From positions 33,106,426 through 33,170,425 of the forward strand of contig OX392534.1 of assembly GCA_947623455.1 (NCBI GenBank): DNA of 64,000 bases. The letters are read 5' to 3'. Made by a program: the position numbers and the translations under genes. This stretch comes from Mimachlamys varia. Lineage: Eukaryota; Mollusca; Bivalvia; Pectinida; Pectinidae. The notes under the pieces are model-generated. The model made no database searches, was not told where the DNA came from, and saw only the letters and a list, made by a program, of their open reading frames with translations. The first letter of the stretch is position 1; every line of letters begins with the position of its first letter. Shown in pieces: positions 1-10,596 of this stretch.

Positions 1-249
1 CACTTATTCCAAAGTAGAGTCTGAAAAGTCTATTAAAATCTGTTTCAAGTTTTCATATCACCCGCCATATTTCACTCAAAATTTTCGCTTTGTGAATGAG
101 TAAACGTTTCCGGTCCCCCTAAGCTAGTGTTGGCGACTTGATTTTCATGTAGAAAGATTAAATTTGTTAAACTTTTAAGTGATATGAAGATGGACGTTTT
201 TGAGTATGCTGATTAATGTGTTTACTTGTTGTGATTAACAATGATACTC

Positions 250-470
250 GGTTCTCATTTTGAGAACTTGATGCTTACTTGGATGTGACAGATTTACATG
301 GCGGGTGTCATCGATGAAGCAGAAAATGCTTGCTCTTCCGGAACACCTGGTCTTATTCTCTTGTGCTTTTACAAGAGTCTCCGTGTAAATCTTTCCTGTT
401 TTCATATTTTGTCTCTACTTCAATCGATTTTGAGTTTGGATAATGGTTTTGTTGATGCTTTGGTATTATT
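250..470 (+). repeat. Dispersed repeat R1, plus copy
   Basis: Runs from GGTTCTCATTTTGAGAACTT through GATTTACATGGCGGGTGTCA to TTTGAGTTTGGATAATGG. An inverted copy lies at 1027-1250, so together they could form a long stem with a ~550-bp loop. Other copies: 1891-2020, 55591-55762 and 58899-59080. Confidence 0.85.
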
Positions 471-479
471 TGATTTTTT

Positions 480-1026
480 TTAAAGCGTTAGTATTCTCTA
501 ATTTATCTTCATGCCAAGTTGTAGTTCAATATCTTTATCCGCTAAAGATTAAATGAGCAGGAACAAAATTATGACAGAATGGCAAAGTATCTGAATGACA
601 GAATGACGGCCAAGGACAAAACGGTATGCCTTGGACATTTCATGACAGGGGCATAATAGCATGAACCATAGAGGCCCAAAGGAAACTCGAGTTATTGCGC
701 AGAAACCTTTTGAGTTCTATTTATAGTAACAGAGACCTTAAACTTTGACCTTCAAATCTAAAGATTAATTCCAAGCGAGTACTTTCTATAAGAGAGCACT
801 GTATTAAGGTTTAGCTTCATGGACCCAATGGAACTCAAGTTATCACACAAAAACTTTTCTTAGGACATCAGTTATAATTTTAATATCAGTGACCTGGATC
901 TTTGACCTTCAGACATGAAGTGCAATCCCAAACAAAAACTTTCAATAAGAAACCATTGCAATAGAACAAAGGGAACTTACAACACCGACAAAGTGTGCCC
1001 TATATGTCACCTCTTCATATAAAATA
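480..1026. repeat. Degenerate repeat between R1 copies
   Basis: No gene seen. Two or more diverged units of roughly 145 bp share ...CAGAGACCTTAAACTTTGACC / CAGTGACCTGGATCTTTGACC. Probably an old tandem-repeat element. Confidence 0.45.
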
Positions 1027-1250
1027 AGAGAATACCGAAGCGTCAACATAATCATAATCCAAACTCAAAATAGATTAAACCAGGGGCAAAATTTGAACAA
1101 AGGAAAGACTTACATGGAGACCCTTGCAAAAGTACAAGAGACTAAGATTAGGTGTTCCGGAAGAGTAAGCGTCTTCTGCTTCATCGACGACACCCGCCAT
1201 GTAAATCTTTTGTCACATCCAAGTAAACATCAAGTTCTCAAAATGAGAAC
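1027..1250 (-). repeat. Dispersed repeat R1, inverted copy
   Basis: Reverse complement of 250-470 with about 85-90% identity by eye, ending CTCAAAATGAGAAC, itself a small palindrome. Confidence 0.85.
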
Positions 1251-1890
1251 TCCTTTTTATTTATTTGGACATGTACCCTCTGTTTGAACAAAACTGTGGA
1301 ACAAAATAATGTTCTGAACAAAATTTTGTAAATCCCCATTACCTTGCATAAGGCGTTGAATTATAATTGTTTACCATTTATTTTCCATTTTTTGACTTGT
1401 CTTCTTGACCCGAAAACGGCAAAACCTTCCGTTCATCCATATATAGCTTCCATCAACCCGTATATAATCAGAAACCCTTCTTTAACAGTTTGTCTGTCAG
1501 CAGTGAATATCCCTTCATCGGTAATCATGAAGTTTTGAGCAAACTCTTGCATAAAAATCAAGGGCCAATATGTAAACACCATAGTATAAGGAAACAGGAA
1601 TATTACTATCAAGAAAAGGTAAGTTCAAGATTTGAAAGTCGAATCGTTCTGTACACCGTAATTTTGATATTCAACGGCATCGCTGTATCCGAATGTAACA
1701 CTGACCTAGAACGGTTTTGTTACCATTTTGCTTGATATATGATACCAAAACCATAGCGATTAGAGGGGACACAGTTGATCTTCAAACAAACTAACAACAC
1801 AAGGGTTCGAGAGATGCAGGTTGATCAGAACTATGGGCAAATTTTATGGTCGCCATCTTTGTCTCATTTAGAAGTATTCTGTATCTTTAA

Positions 1891-2020
1891 GTGATATGAA
1901 TTAAGATGGACGTTTTAAGTATGTTCATTAGTGTGTTTACTTGTTGTGATTGACAATGATACTCGGTTCTCATTTTGAGGATTGACGCTTATTTGGATGT
2001 GTTCAAGATTTACATGGCGG
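1891..2020 (+). repeat. Dispersed repeat R1, truncated copy
   Basis: Repeats the 5' part of R1 (AGTGATATGAATTAAGATGG to TTTACATGGCGGGTC), then is replaced by a different tandem repeat. Confidence 0.75.
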
Positions 2021-2027
2021 GTCTCGC

Positions 2028-2235
2028 CTCTTCTTAATTTTCTTAAGGATTCTTGTTCCATTGTACTTTGTTTTTCTCGTATAAACAGTCGCCCCTTTTT
2101 AATTTTCTTTAGGATTCTTGCACCATGGTACTTTGTTTTCTTCGTATAAAGAGTAGCCTCTTCATAATTTTCTTAAGATTCCATGTTCCGTTGTGTTTTG
2201 GTTTTTCATATGAACAGTAACAGACCCTTAATTTT
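2028..2235. repeat. About 67-bp tandem repeat, 3 copies
   Basis: Three units of CTTCTTAATTTTCTTAAGGA, TTCTTGTTCCATTGTACTTT, then TTTTCTCGTATAAACAGT. No coding signal. Confidence 0.75.
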
Positions 2236-2637
2236 GTTTCGGATATTGCTTGGCAAAATTGGCCCATCAATCAGACAGTATATTTAATTTGGGTTTCGAA
2301 TCCCAATAAACCCCTAATTGATGATTTTTTTCTTGGTTTCATGCTTATTTCTTTTCTAAATAAGGTATGTAAGTAAGACAACCAAGATAAGTACTTTTGC
2401 GTGATTTTTTCACGATTTACACTTGAGGTAGACAAGGCTCTCTAATGTCGGTCATGCCATATTTGTTTTCAAAGTTAAATGGCTATAACTCGGAAAACAA
2501 TAGGTTGATCCTTGCCAAATCAGAACTTGGCCTGCATTAGATTATCATAAAACTATGTACCAACCAGTACTTCTCAAGAAATAGCAATCACAAACTTTTA
2601 ATGCAAAATCCAATATTGTCGCCTGAATGTTAGCTAA

Positions 2638-4660
2638 CCTGGTCCAAAGGACCAAGGTGATCTTATGCCATACCGTGGCGTCCGGCGTCCGTCGTCCGCT
2701 GTCGGTCGTCCGTCGTCCGTCCGTCCGTCCGTCAACAATTGACTTCTTCTTCATAACAACTGATCAGAATTTAACTAAATTTGGTAGGGAGCATCCCTGT
2801 GTGGCTGGGATTCAAATTTATACAAATGATGGGGCTGACCACCCAGGGGCCTGAAGGGCGGGGCCAAAAGTGTCTATTTGGCAATATTGATATTAATGAC
2901 TTCTTCTCTGGAACTAAGTAATGTATGGCATTTATATTTCAGTGGTAGCATCCCTAGGTGGCTGGGATTCAAATTTATACAAATGATGGGGCTGACCCCC
3001 CAGGGGCCTGAGGGGCATGGCCAAAAGTGTCTATTTGGCAATATTGACATTAACGACTTCTTCTCTGGAACTAAGCAATGTATGGCATTTATATTTCAGT
3101 GGTAGCATCCCTAGGTGGCTGGGATTCAAATTTATACAAATGATGGGGCTGACCCCCCAGGGGCCTGACGGGCGGGGCCAAAAGTGTCTATTTGGCAATA
3201 TTGATATTAATGACTTCTTCTCTGGAACTAGGCAATGTATGGCATGTATATTTCAGTGGTAGCATCCCTAGGTAACTGGGATTCAAATTTATACAAATGA
3301 TGGGGCTAACCCCCAGGGGCCTGAGGGGCAAGGCCAAAAGTGTCTATTTGGCAATATTGATATTAACGACTTCTTCTCTGGAACTAAGCAATGTATGGCA
3401 TTTATATTTCAGTGGTAGCATCCCTAGGTGGCTGGGATTCAAATTTGTACAAATGATGGGGCTGACCCCCCAGGGGCCTGACGGGCGGGGCCAAAAGTGT
3501 CTATTTGGCAATATTGATATTAATGACTTCTTCTCTGGAACTAAGTAATGTATGGCATTTATATTTCAGTGGTAGCATCCCTAGGTGGCTGGGATTCAAA
3601 TTTATACAAATGATGGGGCTGACCCCCCAGGGGCCTGACGGGCATGGCCAAAAGTGTCTATTTGGCAATATTGACATTAACGACTTCTTCTCTGGAACTA
3701 AGCAATGTATGGCATTTATATTTCAGTGGTAGCATCCCTAGGTGGCTGGGATTCAAATTTATACAAATGATGGGGCTGACCCCCCAGGGGCCTGAGGGGC
3801 GGGGCCAAAAGTGTCTATTTGGCAATATTGATATTAATGACTTCTTCTCTGGAACTAGGCAATGTATGGCATGTATATTTCAGTGGTAGCATCCCTAGGT
3901 AACTGGGATTCAAATTTATACAAATGATGGGGCTAACCCCCAGGGGCCTGAGGGGCAAGGCCAAAAGTGTCTATTTGGCAATGTTGATATTAACGACTTC
4001 TTCTCTGGAACTAAGCAATGTATGGCATTTATATTTCAGTGGTAGCATCCCTAGGTGGCTGGGATTCAAATTTATACAAATGATGGGGCTGACCCCCTAG
4101 GGGCCTGACGGGCGGGGCCAAAAGTGTCTATTTGGCAATATTGATATTAATGACTTCTTCTCTGGAACTAAGTAATGTATGGCATTTATATTTCAGTGGT
4201 AGCATCCCTAGGTGGCTGGGATTCAAATTTATACAAATGATGGGGTTGACCCCCCAGGGGCAGGGCCAAAAGTGTCTATTTGGCAATATTGACATTAACG
4301 ACTTCTTCTCTGGAACTAAGCAATGTATGGCATTTATATTTCAGTGGTAGCATCCCTAGGTGGCTGGGATTCAAATTTATACAAATGATGGAACTGACCC
4401 CCAGGGGCCTGAGGGGCGGGGCCAAAAGTGTCTATTTGGCTATATTGATGCTGCACTGAACGCATTTCATGGATTAATGCCCTATTTGCCAAAAAACCTA
4501 ACATATTTAGAATGACAACAAAAGCAATGTACATGTACCCATCAAAAATGCTTATGATATATTGACATAACAAGAAGGGCCACACATACACTTATGAGTC
4601 ATTCTTGTTTCACATCACATGAAACCAGGTGAGCGATACAGGCCCTCTGGGCCTTCTGTT
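2638..4660 (+). mobile_element. Pearl-like non-autonomous (Helitron-type) element with 157-bp satellite core
   Basis: Starts CCTGGTCCAAAGGACCAAGG, has a CGTCCGTCCGTCCGTC simple repeat (2680-2730), then about 11 tandem units of 157 bp (2770-4445), and ends ACATGAAACCAGGTGAGCGA then TACAGGCCCTCTGGGCC, an AGGCCC-TCT-GGGCCT hairpin. This build (short ends, ACGG-type simple repeat, ~160-bp core) is that of bivalve pearl/CvA elements, regarded as Helitron relatives. A reversed copy is at 41257-42660. It has no coding capacity. Confidence 0.75.
2770..4445. repeat. 157-bp satellite array with 4-unit higher-order repeat
   Basis: The marker TGTCTATTTGG occurs at 2871, 3028, 3185, 3341, 3498, 3655, 3812, 3968, 4125, 4273 and 4429: steps of 156-157 bp except one 148-bp step (9-bp deletion). 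Units four apart share private variants (for example GGTAACTGGG and GGCAAGGCC at 3185/3812 and 3341/3968), giving a 627-bp higher-order unit copied about 2.5 times. Confidence 0.92.
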
Positions 4661-5817
4661 TTTCGAATCGGCTTCAAAGTTCAACAATGCATAACTAAGA
4701 ACCAATGGGAATTTGCATATGGAATTTGAGATGGATCCATGCAGTGATTCTCAAGAAATAGCAAGAACAACTATTAATGCAAAATCCAAGATGGCCGCCT
4801 GACGGCCATATTGTTTCTCGAATCGGTTTTAAAATTTGACAATGCACAACTAGGAACCAAGGGGAACTTGCATATAAAATTTCAGAAAGATTCATCCAGT
4901 ACTTCTTAGAAATAGTGATCACAAAATATTAATGCTAAATTCAAGATGTCCGCCCGACGGTCATATTGCTTTTCGGACCGGCTCAAAAACAGTACAATGC
5001 ACAACTGGGGACCATGCATTACTTTTCCATAAATAACGATCACAAGAATTGTTTAACGACGGAAGGACCATGGACGCAGGGTTATTTCAATAGCCCTCCA
5101 TCATCAGATGGTGGACTAAAAATCCAAGATGGCTGCAGCTTCCTGTTTGCCATAATTTTCTCTGATCATCTCAAAATTTTGCTAATGTACAGTAAGGGAT
5201 CAAAGGGAATCTACATATGAAATTTGAGGAAACAGCCAGTGTTTCCCAAGAACTAGCGATCACAAACTATCGGTATAAAATCCAAGATGGCCTCCTGTTG
5301 GAATATATTTGTTTTTCCAATCAGCTCATAAACTAATCAATGCACAACTAGGAACCAAGGGAAACCTACATATGAAATTTGAGAAGGATCCATCTGGTAC
5401 GTCTCAAGAAATAGTGATCACACGAATTGTTTAATGACAGACAGACGACCGGACGGATGGACCACGGATGCAGGATGATTTTAACAGCCCACCATTCGAA
5501 TGATGGTGAGCTTATAAACAGGAAAACAGAAACTCTTCCTTGGTGTTTTTCTGATATTTTATTACTTTCATTCTGCAAAAAGTCTAATGTGATACATGTT
5601 TACTGATGGTGAATGATACATATATACACGTCTTAAAACTCAGCTATTCTAATTAATTAAATAAACACCATAAATCAGACATATTTGTATATTCGAACAA
5701 AAATAATCTGCCATGCTTACCTTTACATGAAAAATAAGGTACATCAACCTTTTAAAAAACACACACACATTGTGTATCAAAGTAGTATGCCTGCACACAT
5801 AAATAGGGGGATCACTT

Positions 5818-5905
5818 TTACTTATTCACCCCTGGAATTTCATAATGAACTATTCCACCCATTGAACTTGATGAATTCAAATGTTTCTTCAGGGGTGAAT
5901 GAGTG
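5818..5905 (+). repeat. Tiny dispersed repeat T1 (about 80 bp), copy a
   Basis: Has inverted ends TTCACCCCTG ... CAGGGGTGAA around CATAATGAACTATTCCA and GATGAATTCAAATGTTTC. Other copies: 8506-8590, 21061-21140, 21949-22024, 26655-26741 and 39853-39936. Resembles a minimal MITE. Confidence 0.8.
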
Positions 5906-7888
5906 AAACGTACAACATATATTAATATCACTTGTCTGTTACGGGTAGGTTTATCAAAGGTCGACACGACAGGTTATTGCAGTCCGATTGTACAAGTTAT
6001 GACCGTATTTATTTCGGCTTAGTACGTATGAATTATAGAAAGGTCATGCATTACAACCAGTGGCTGATTCTGATAGTGAACTTTTAACAACATGCTACCT
6101 GGAAACCCTTCTAGCTTCAATGTTCACTATTTGGTTCGAGGCTAAAAAAATAAGGCGTTTTTACATGGAAATTGCTACAACTGTGAAAATTAAATAAAAT
6201 AATGACAGTTTTCAAAATGCAATAATGCAAATATCAAAACAGTAACCGGTAAAAGAATTTTCAAAATGATTTTCATATTGATAATCATAATAAAATATTT
6301 TTCAAAATGAAAAGTCATTTTTTTTTCATGAAAATTTTAATTAATGAAGTTTTTGTTTCGATGTGTTTTTAAAGCTATCGGTACACAATGGAGAGAAATG
6401 TTCTTCTATGAAAATTCCAATGCTTAGGGTTACAAATAGGAATTAAATTCATAGAAAACATAGCTTCTTCTGGAATTCTAATTTGCATTAAATCCAATCT
6501 TGGCGATATTCTTTCAATTCCAGACAGATATATACATTTTAACTCTCTCAAGATACACATGCATGTGACCACACACAAATAGGCACACTCACATATTTTA
6601 ATGTAAATGATATAGCTCCAACTTTTCAGAGACAGAACTGGTATTTTAACTTCAAACTTTGTGTCATCGTTGAACAAACATGTCATGTGTATACATTTAC
6701 TGTAAAAACATTCGGTAACATCAGACCAACTAAAAATCTCCTTAAACAGCCCTAATTGAGTATTCTAAAATCTAAAATTTGCAATTTTTTACCTTAAAAT
6801 ATTTTCTTTTTTTTTTCATCATAAAAAGACATAAAAACATTTTTAATTGTATCTTGCTATTTATAGCACTAAAGACATTGCACGATCCCTACATTTATTT
6901 TTTTATTAATGTTTTTTTTTTAATTTTTCGCTTAAAACGTAAAACCCATATTTGACAAACAAGTTCTAGAAATTATCTGTCTTTTCTTGCATGTTACTTA
7001 TTAAATGTACATAAACAGGTCAATAATCTGGATTTCTGATCAAATGCAAACTATTAAAACCAAATTACTTACATCAGGCATAAAACAAACATACTACATA
7101 TTTAAAAATGATTATTCAGCTTTTAACCAAATTTTTCATAATCGAAATGAAAAGAAATTTATTGCTTTTGACCTTTTGATAATAATGCAATGTAGAAAGA
7201 TCTATTAGCTAAATGTTGATCTTAAATCTAATTTCATTTTTAATAAGATTATGTTCTGGATTAGCTATTAAAAGATACAGTGTAGTTGCATACTAAAAAA
7301 AAGTTCTCACAGGGAGAAATCGAACATTTAATAATCATAATATTTATATACAAACTGTTGTCAACTGTTTTTTAATGGAAATTGTGAATAAATATAAAAA
7401 TAGAAATTTGTAATGAATATTTTACAACAATGTTAAGATTGACTACATAACAAAACTATTTACAGACCACTCCGTATCATAAATCTCTTGTAGTTCATGT
7501 TATTTTATTTTCATGTTCATCTGACAAGACAGACTTCCCCATCATCAAAGATCTCATGAAATATTAATTTCAACAAAGTTAAGGAAGAGAGTGCCGGTGT
7601 TCTATTTTATCTCCATTGTAGGAGAGTTTTCCGATTCAGGAGTTGATTTGAACCCAGATCTCTCAATTATAATAAAATATGGTATGTATACTCTGAACTA
7701 CTAAAATGATGGATTTGATTATACTTATCTGCAACATTACTTTCAAATGTAAGAAAATGCTGTGCATCATTTTTCAATATAGAAGAAATAACATAAAATT
7801 CCACAGGAAAATAACTTTCTACGGTCTACGTATATCAGAAAAATGGTTGGACCATCTGCCTTAAATAAATTATGGTTGTTATAATCCC
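5906..7888. other. AT-rich stretch without recognised features
   Basis: Low-complexity A/T-rich sequence with homopolymer runs; no gene, repeat array or RNA recognised. It lies downstream of MITF. Confidence 0.5.
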
Positions 7889-8060
7889 TTTCCTGCGTGA
7901 CCACACGGTCACAGGTTTAAGGCATAGGTGGAGCAGTCGCCAGGTACTGGCCATAGGTTGGTGGTTTTTCTCCAGGTACTCTAGTTTCCCTCCCCAACCG
8001 AAATTTAGCATGTTGTTAAACGACAATAGCTGTTAACAGGACGTAGATCACAAAGAAACC
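7889..8060 (+). mobile_element. SINE copy, 5' part diverged
   Basis: Contains GTCGCCAGGTACTGGCCATA and GGTGGTTTTTCTCCAGGTAC and ends near GTTAAACGACAATAGCTGTT. Same family as 18870-19060. Confidence 0.8.
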
Positions 8061-8505
8061 AGAACCTTGTGAGTAAGTTGTTGTGATTTTGTTGCAGGAA
8101 GAACATGAAAATAACTTAACACGAAATGCAAGTAATTTACATACTAATTAACATCATTTACATCATCATCATATATATGTATGCAGGTGAATTTCATCTG
8201 TAATACTTTAAAAGAGACATTATTTCTCGGATCACTGCTATCTGTTGTACTCTCCTTTATAACAAATGATGATATTAACCCAGCATGCATATATTGAAAC
8301 ACACATCTGTATGTCTGATATTTCATTCGACATCACAAAAACATATTTTTTTCAAATTTACCAGATAATTGACAGCGAAATAAACTTAAATGATAGTTTA
8401 CACAGGGTTTTTTTTAATGAAACGTTTTAATACTCAACACTTTCAAACACAATATGAATTTTTCTGTATTTTCCTGTACCTGAATAAGATGTCGATAAAT
8501 TTACT

Positions 8506-8590
8506 CTTTCAACCCTAAAAACACATTTGAGCTCTTACAAATCAAAGGATGGAAGAGCTCATTATGAAATATCAGGTGTGAAGGAGTTAA
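8506..8590 (-). repeat. Tiny dispersed repeat T1, copy b
   Basis: Reversed copy: ACACATTTGAGCTCTT ... GAGCTCATTATGAAATATCA with ends AACCCT ... AGGTGTGAA. Confidence 0.7.
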
Positions 8591-9404
8591 AAACTGTACT
8601 AAAACTATCATGGTTCAAGACCATATAAAAACCTAGTTGAGTGCCGGCAAGTAGTCTTATTATTTAACAAATAACTTTAACTAGCTTTGTTCCTAGAGAC
8701 CACATAAAACCTAGTTGAGTGCCGGCAAATAGCCTCATTTAACAAATAACTTCAACAAACTTGTATTTGATTTAAACCTCTTCACGAATTACTCAAAATA
8801 CAAATAAAAAATATGGTGGCATACATACTACATATCAATGTATTGACAGGTGGCTTATTGAAGTGGTGGCCGAAAAAAAAATAAAACCCAAAAATGAAAT
8901 TGAAGTATCAAGCGCCGAGACGCAGATTACATCTAGAGATCTTGTCACCGTCATCGACTGTTTTTACTTGATGCAAATACCACACTCTTTCAGTTGGTTA
9001 ACTCCCTTTAATCAGGCATCAGGTCTCCATTATATAGACTTTTATCAGGTTTCAAGAACCAACCTTCACTTGTGTAAAGTGATTGTGACTTGAGTGTGTG
9101 AGGTGACAGAGTGGTGAAGTAATTTATGTACCATAAAACCTGTTCAACTCTCTTATTTTTTATCACAAATTCATGAGAAGAACCAGTCTTCTTCAGGATG
9201 AAAAAAAGATATTCTATTATGATATCTTATTTACATTTTACCTGCACAGGTGTGCTTTACCTGTATATCTCAACAATGGTGTTTTTAATGTTCTTTTTTT
9301 CTTTAAACTGATATATACATTTCTCAAAAGTTTACCAATACACATGTATATATAATTACCAGAAAACATGTACATTTTTGTACCTACAGATTAACGATTT
9401 ACCT
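8591..9404. other. Non-coding, short local duplication
   Basis: Contains a duplicated segment, ACCTAGTTGAGTGCCGGCAA, at about 8631 and 8709. Nothing else recognised. Confidence 0.5.
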
Positions 9405-9807
9405 GTACACAGGTGTATTCACAGGTTACCTGTATCCTAGATTATTTACAGTTTACCTCATGCAAGCGTATGTTCAGTTTACCTGTTCATATGTTTATAA
9501 CTAGTAACAGCTTACATGTACACATATGTATACAATTTACCTGTATACACAATGTATTTATAGTTCACCTGAACACATGTTTTTTATTAACAGTTTACCT
9601 GTACACATGTGTAGTTACAGTTTACCTGCACACATGTTTATTTACAGTTTACCTGTACACATGTGTATTTACAGTTTACCTGTACACATGTGTATTTACA
9701 GTTTACCTGTACACATGTGTATTTACAGTTTACCTGTACACATGTGTATTTACAGTTTACCTGTACACATGTGTATTTACAGTTTACCTGTTCACATGTG
9801 TGTATAA
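9405..9807. repeat. 27-bp minisatellite with CACATGTG core
   Basis: Unit ACAGTTTACCTGTACACATG then TGTATTT (27 bp), near-perfect from about 9585 to 9790 (eight units) and degenerate from 9405. Because 27 is a multiple of 3, it produces long open frames in several frames (nine-residue repeats such as VYLQFTCTH); these are artefacts. The palindrome CACATGTG is an E-box of the CATGTG type favoured by MITF. It lies 0.5-0.9 kb beyond the MITF stop codon, possibly in the 3' UTR. Confidence 0.95.
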
Positions 9808-10296
9808 TTTGTATTTACAGAAAACACACACATTCATTGCAAATCGGCAATTCCAGAAGCCCAATCAATCTTTAGCTGGTGATGTCTTTGTAGAACATCA
9901 GAGGCTATTTGGCAAGGTCAAAGTGACAGACTCCGACACAAATATGGCTCCACAATGTTCTAACACAAAGTAATAACCAGTCATACAGTACGTACTACAA
10001 AGTACCTTATCATTCAACCTACCAAGCATCTAACATATCCAAAAATAATCTATGAATATGTTTATCTTGCCAAAAGTGGCTTCAAGACCTTGCATTGGTT
10101 CATCGCAGAATTTGCCATTTTAAGAAGCTCTGCCAGACTGATGAACCTCTGTTTGCTTAATGCTAGCACTATTGGGGCGGCATTCGTTGCAATAACTTTG
10201 TCCTTCAGAGCTCAAAACAAACCAGAGTATCCGTGAACTCAATCTGGCCTAACTGAACTGTACATACAAAAACAATCAACATTTAACAAAGTTTGA

Positions 10297-10596
10297 TCAC
10301 AGCTCTTCCGAGTCATCCATTTGGTGCGGACTGACGGGTTCTGAAGACAACATGGGGTCAATACCCAACGGAGATGTATCGTCCATTAAATCGTCCAATA
10401 GATGATGTGTCTGACTAAGTGTTTCTAGCGGTGCCACGGTAACGGCTGGTGACAAGTTTTGTGTGTTTGTCAGAGTCATTGAAATGTTTTGCTGCTGCTG
10501 AAGTTGGTGAGATGCATTGCTTTGCATGATGAAGTTGTCGATGTCGTCTTGCATGCCGGAGCTCATGCCCTGTGCTTGCATGAGTAGTTCTAATTG
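10297..10596 (-). CDS. MITF: MITF terminal coding exon 8
   Basis: 99 codons plus TGA (residues 352-450), acceptor TCTTTTGCAG. It starts [10 protein letters not shown], matching LRIQELEMQARAHG, then a Gln/Asn-rich linker, and ends with [20 protein letters not shown], which aligns with MLLDDTISPFGTDPLLSAT of TFEC/MITF. The vertebrate C-terminal serine cluster (SSRRSSFS) is largely missing and the protein ends MDDSEEL. The 3' UTR continues toward lower coordinates; its end could not be fixed. Confidence 0.94.
   Translation of the reverse strand, partial: QLELLMQAQGMSSGMQDDIDNFIMQSNASHQLQQQQNISMTLTNTQNLSPAVTVAPLETLSQTHHLLDDLMDDTSPLGIDPMLSSEPVSPHQMDDSEEL

Larger units (their letters stand above)
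2455..5525. mobile_element. Older tandem-repeat element split by a nested pearl-like element
   Basis: Diverged units of about 155-180 bp share GCACAACTAGGAACCAAGG, GTACTTCTCAAGAAATAGTG, ATCACAAA and AATCCAAGATGGCCGCCTGA. Units lie at 2455-2637 and again from 4665 to about 5450, ending in GACGACCGGACGGATGGACC, an ACGG-rich end. The two parts are separated by the element at 2638-4660, so that element inserted into this one. Open frames here are chance. Confidence 0.7.

Noticed and set aside
2627..4350. Several 70-85-codon frames of near-identical sequence
   Set aside because: They are translations of the 157-bp satellite (period not divisible by 3, so each stops in the next units).
9413..9973. 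186-codon plus-strand frame with VYLQFTCTH repeats
   Set aside because: Produced by a 27-bp minisatellite whose period is divisible by 3; neighbouring frames are open too, and the composition is that of simple repeat.
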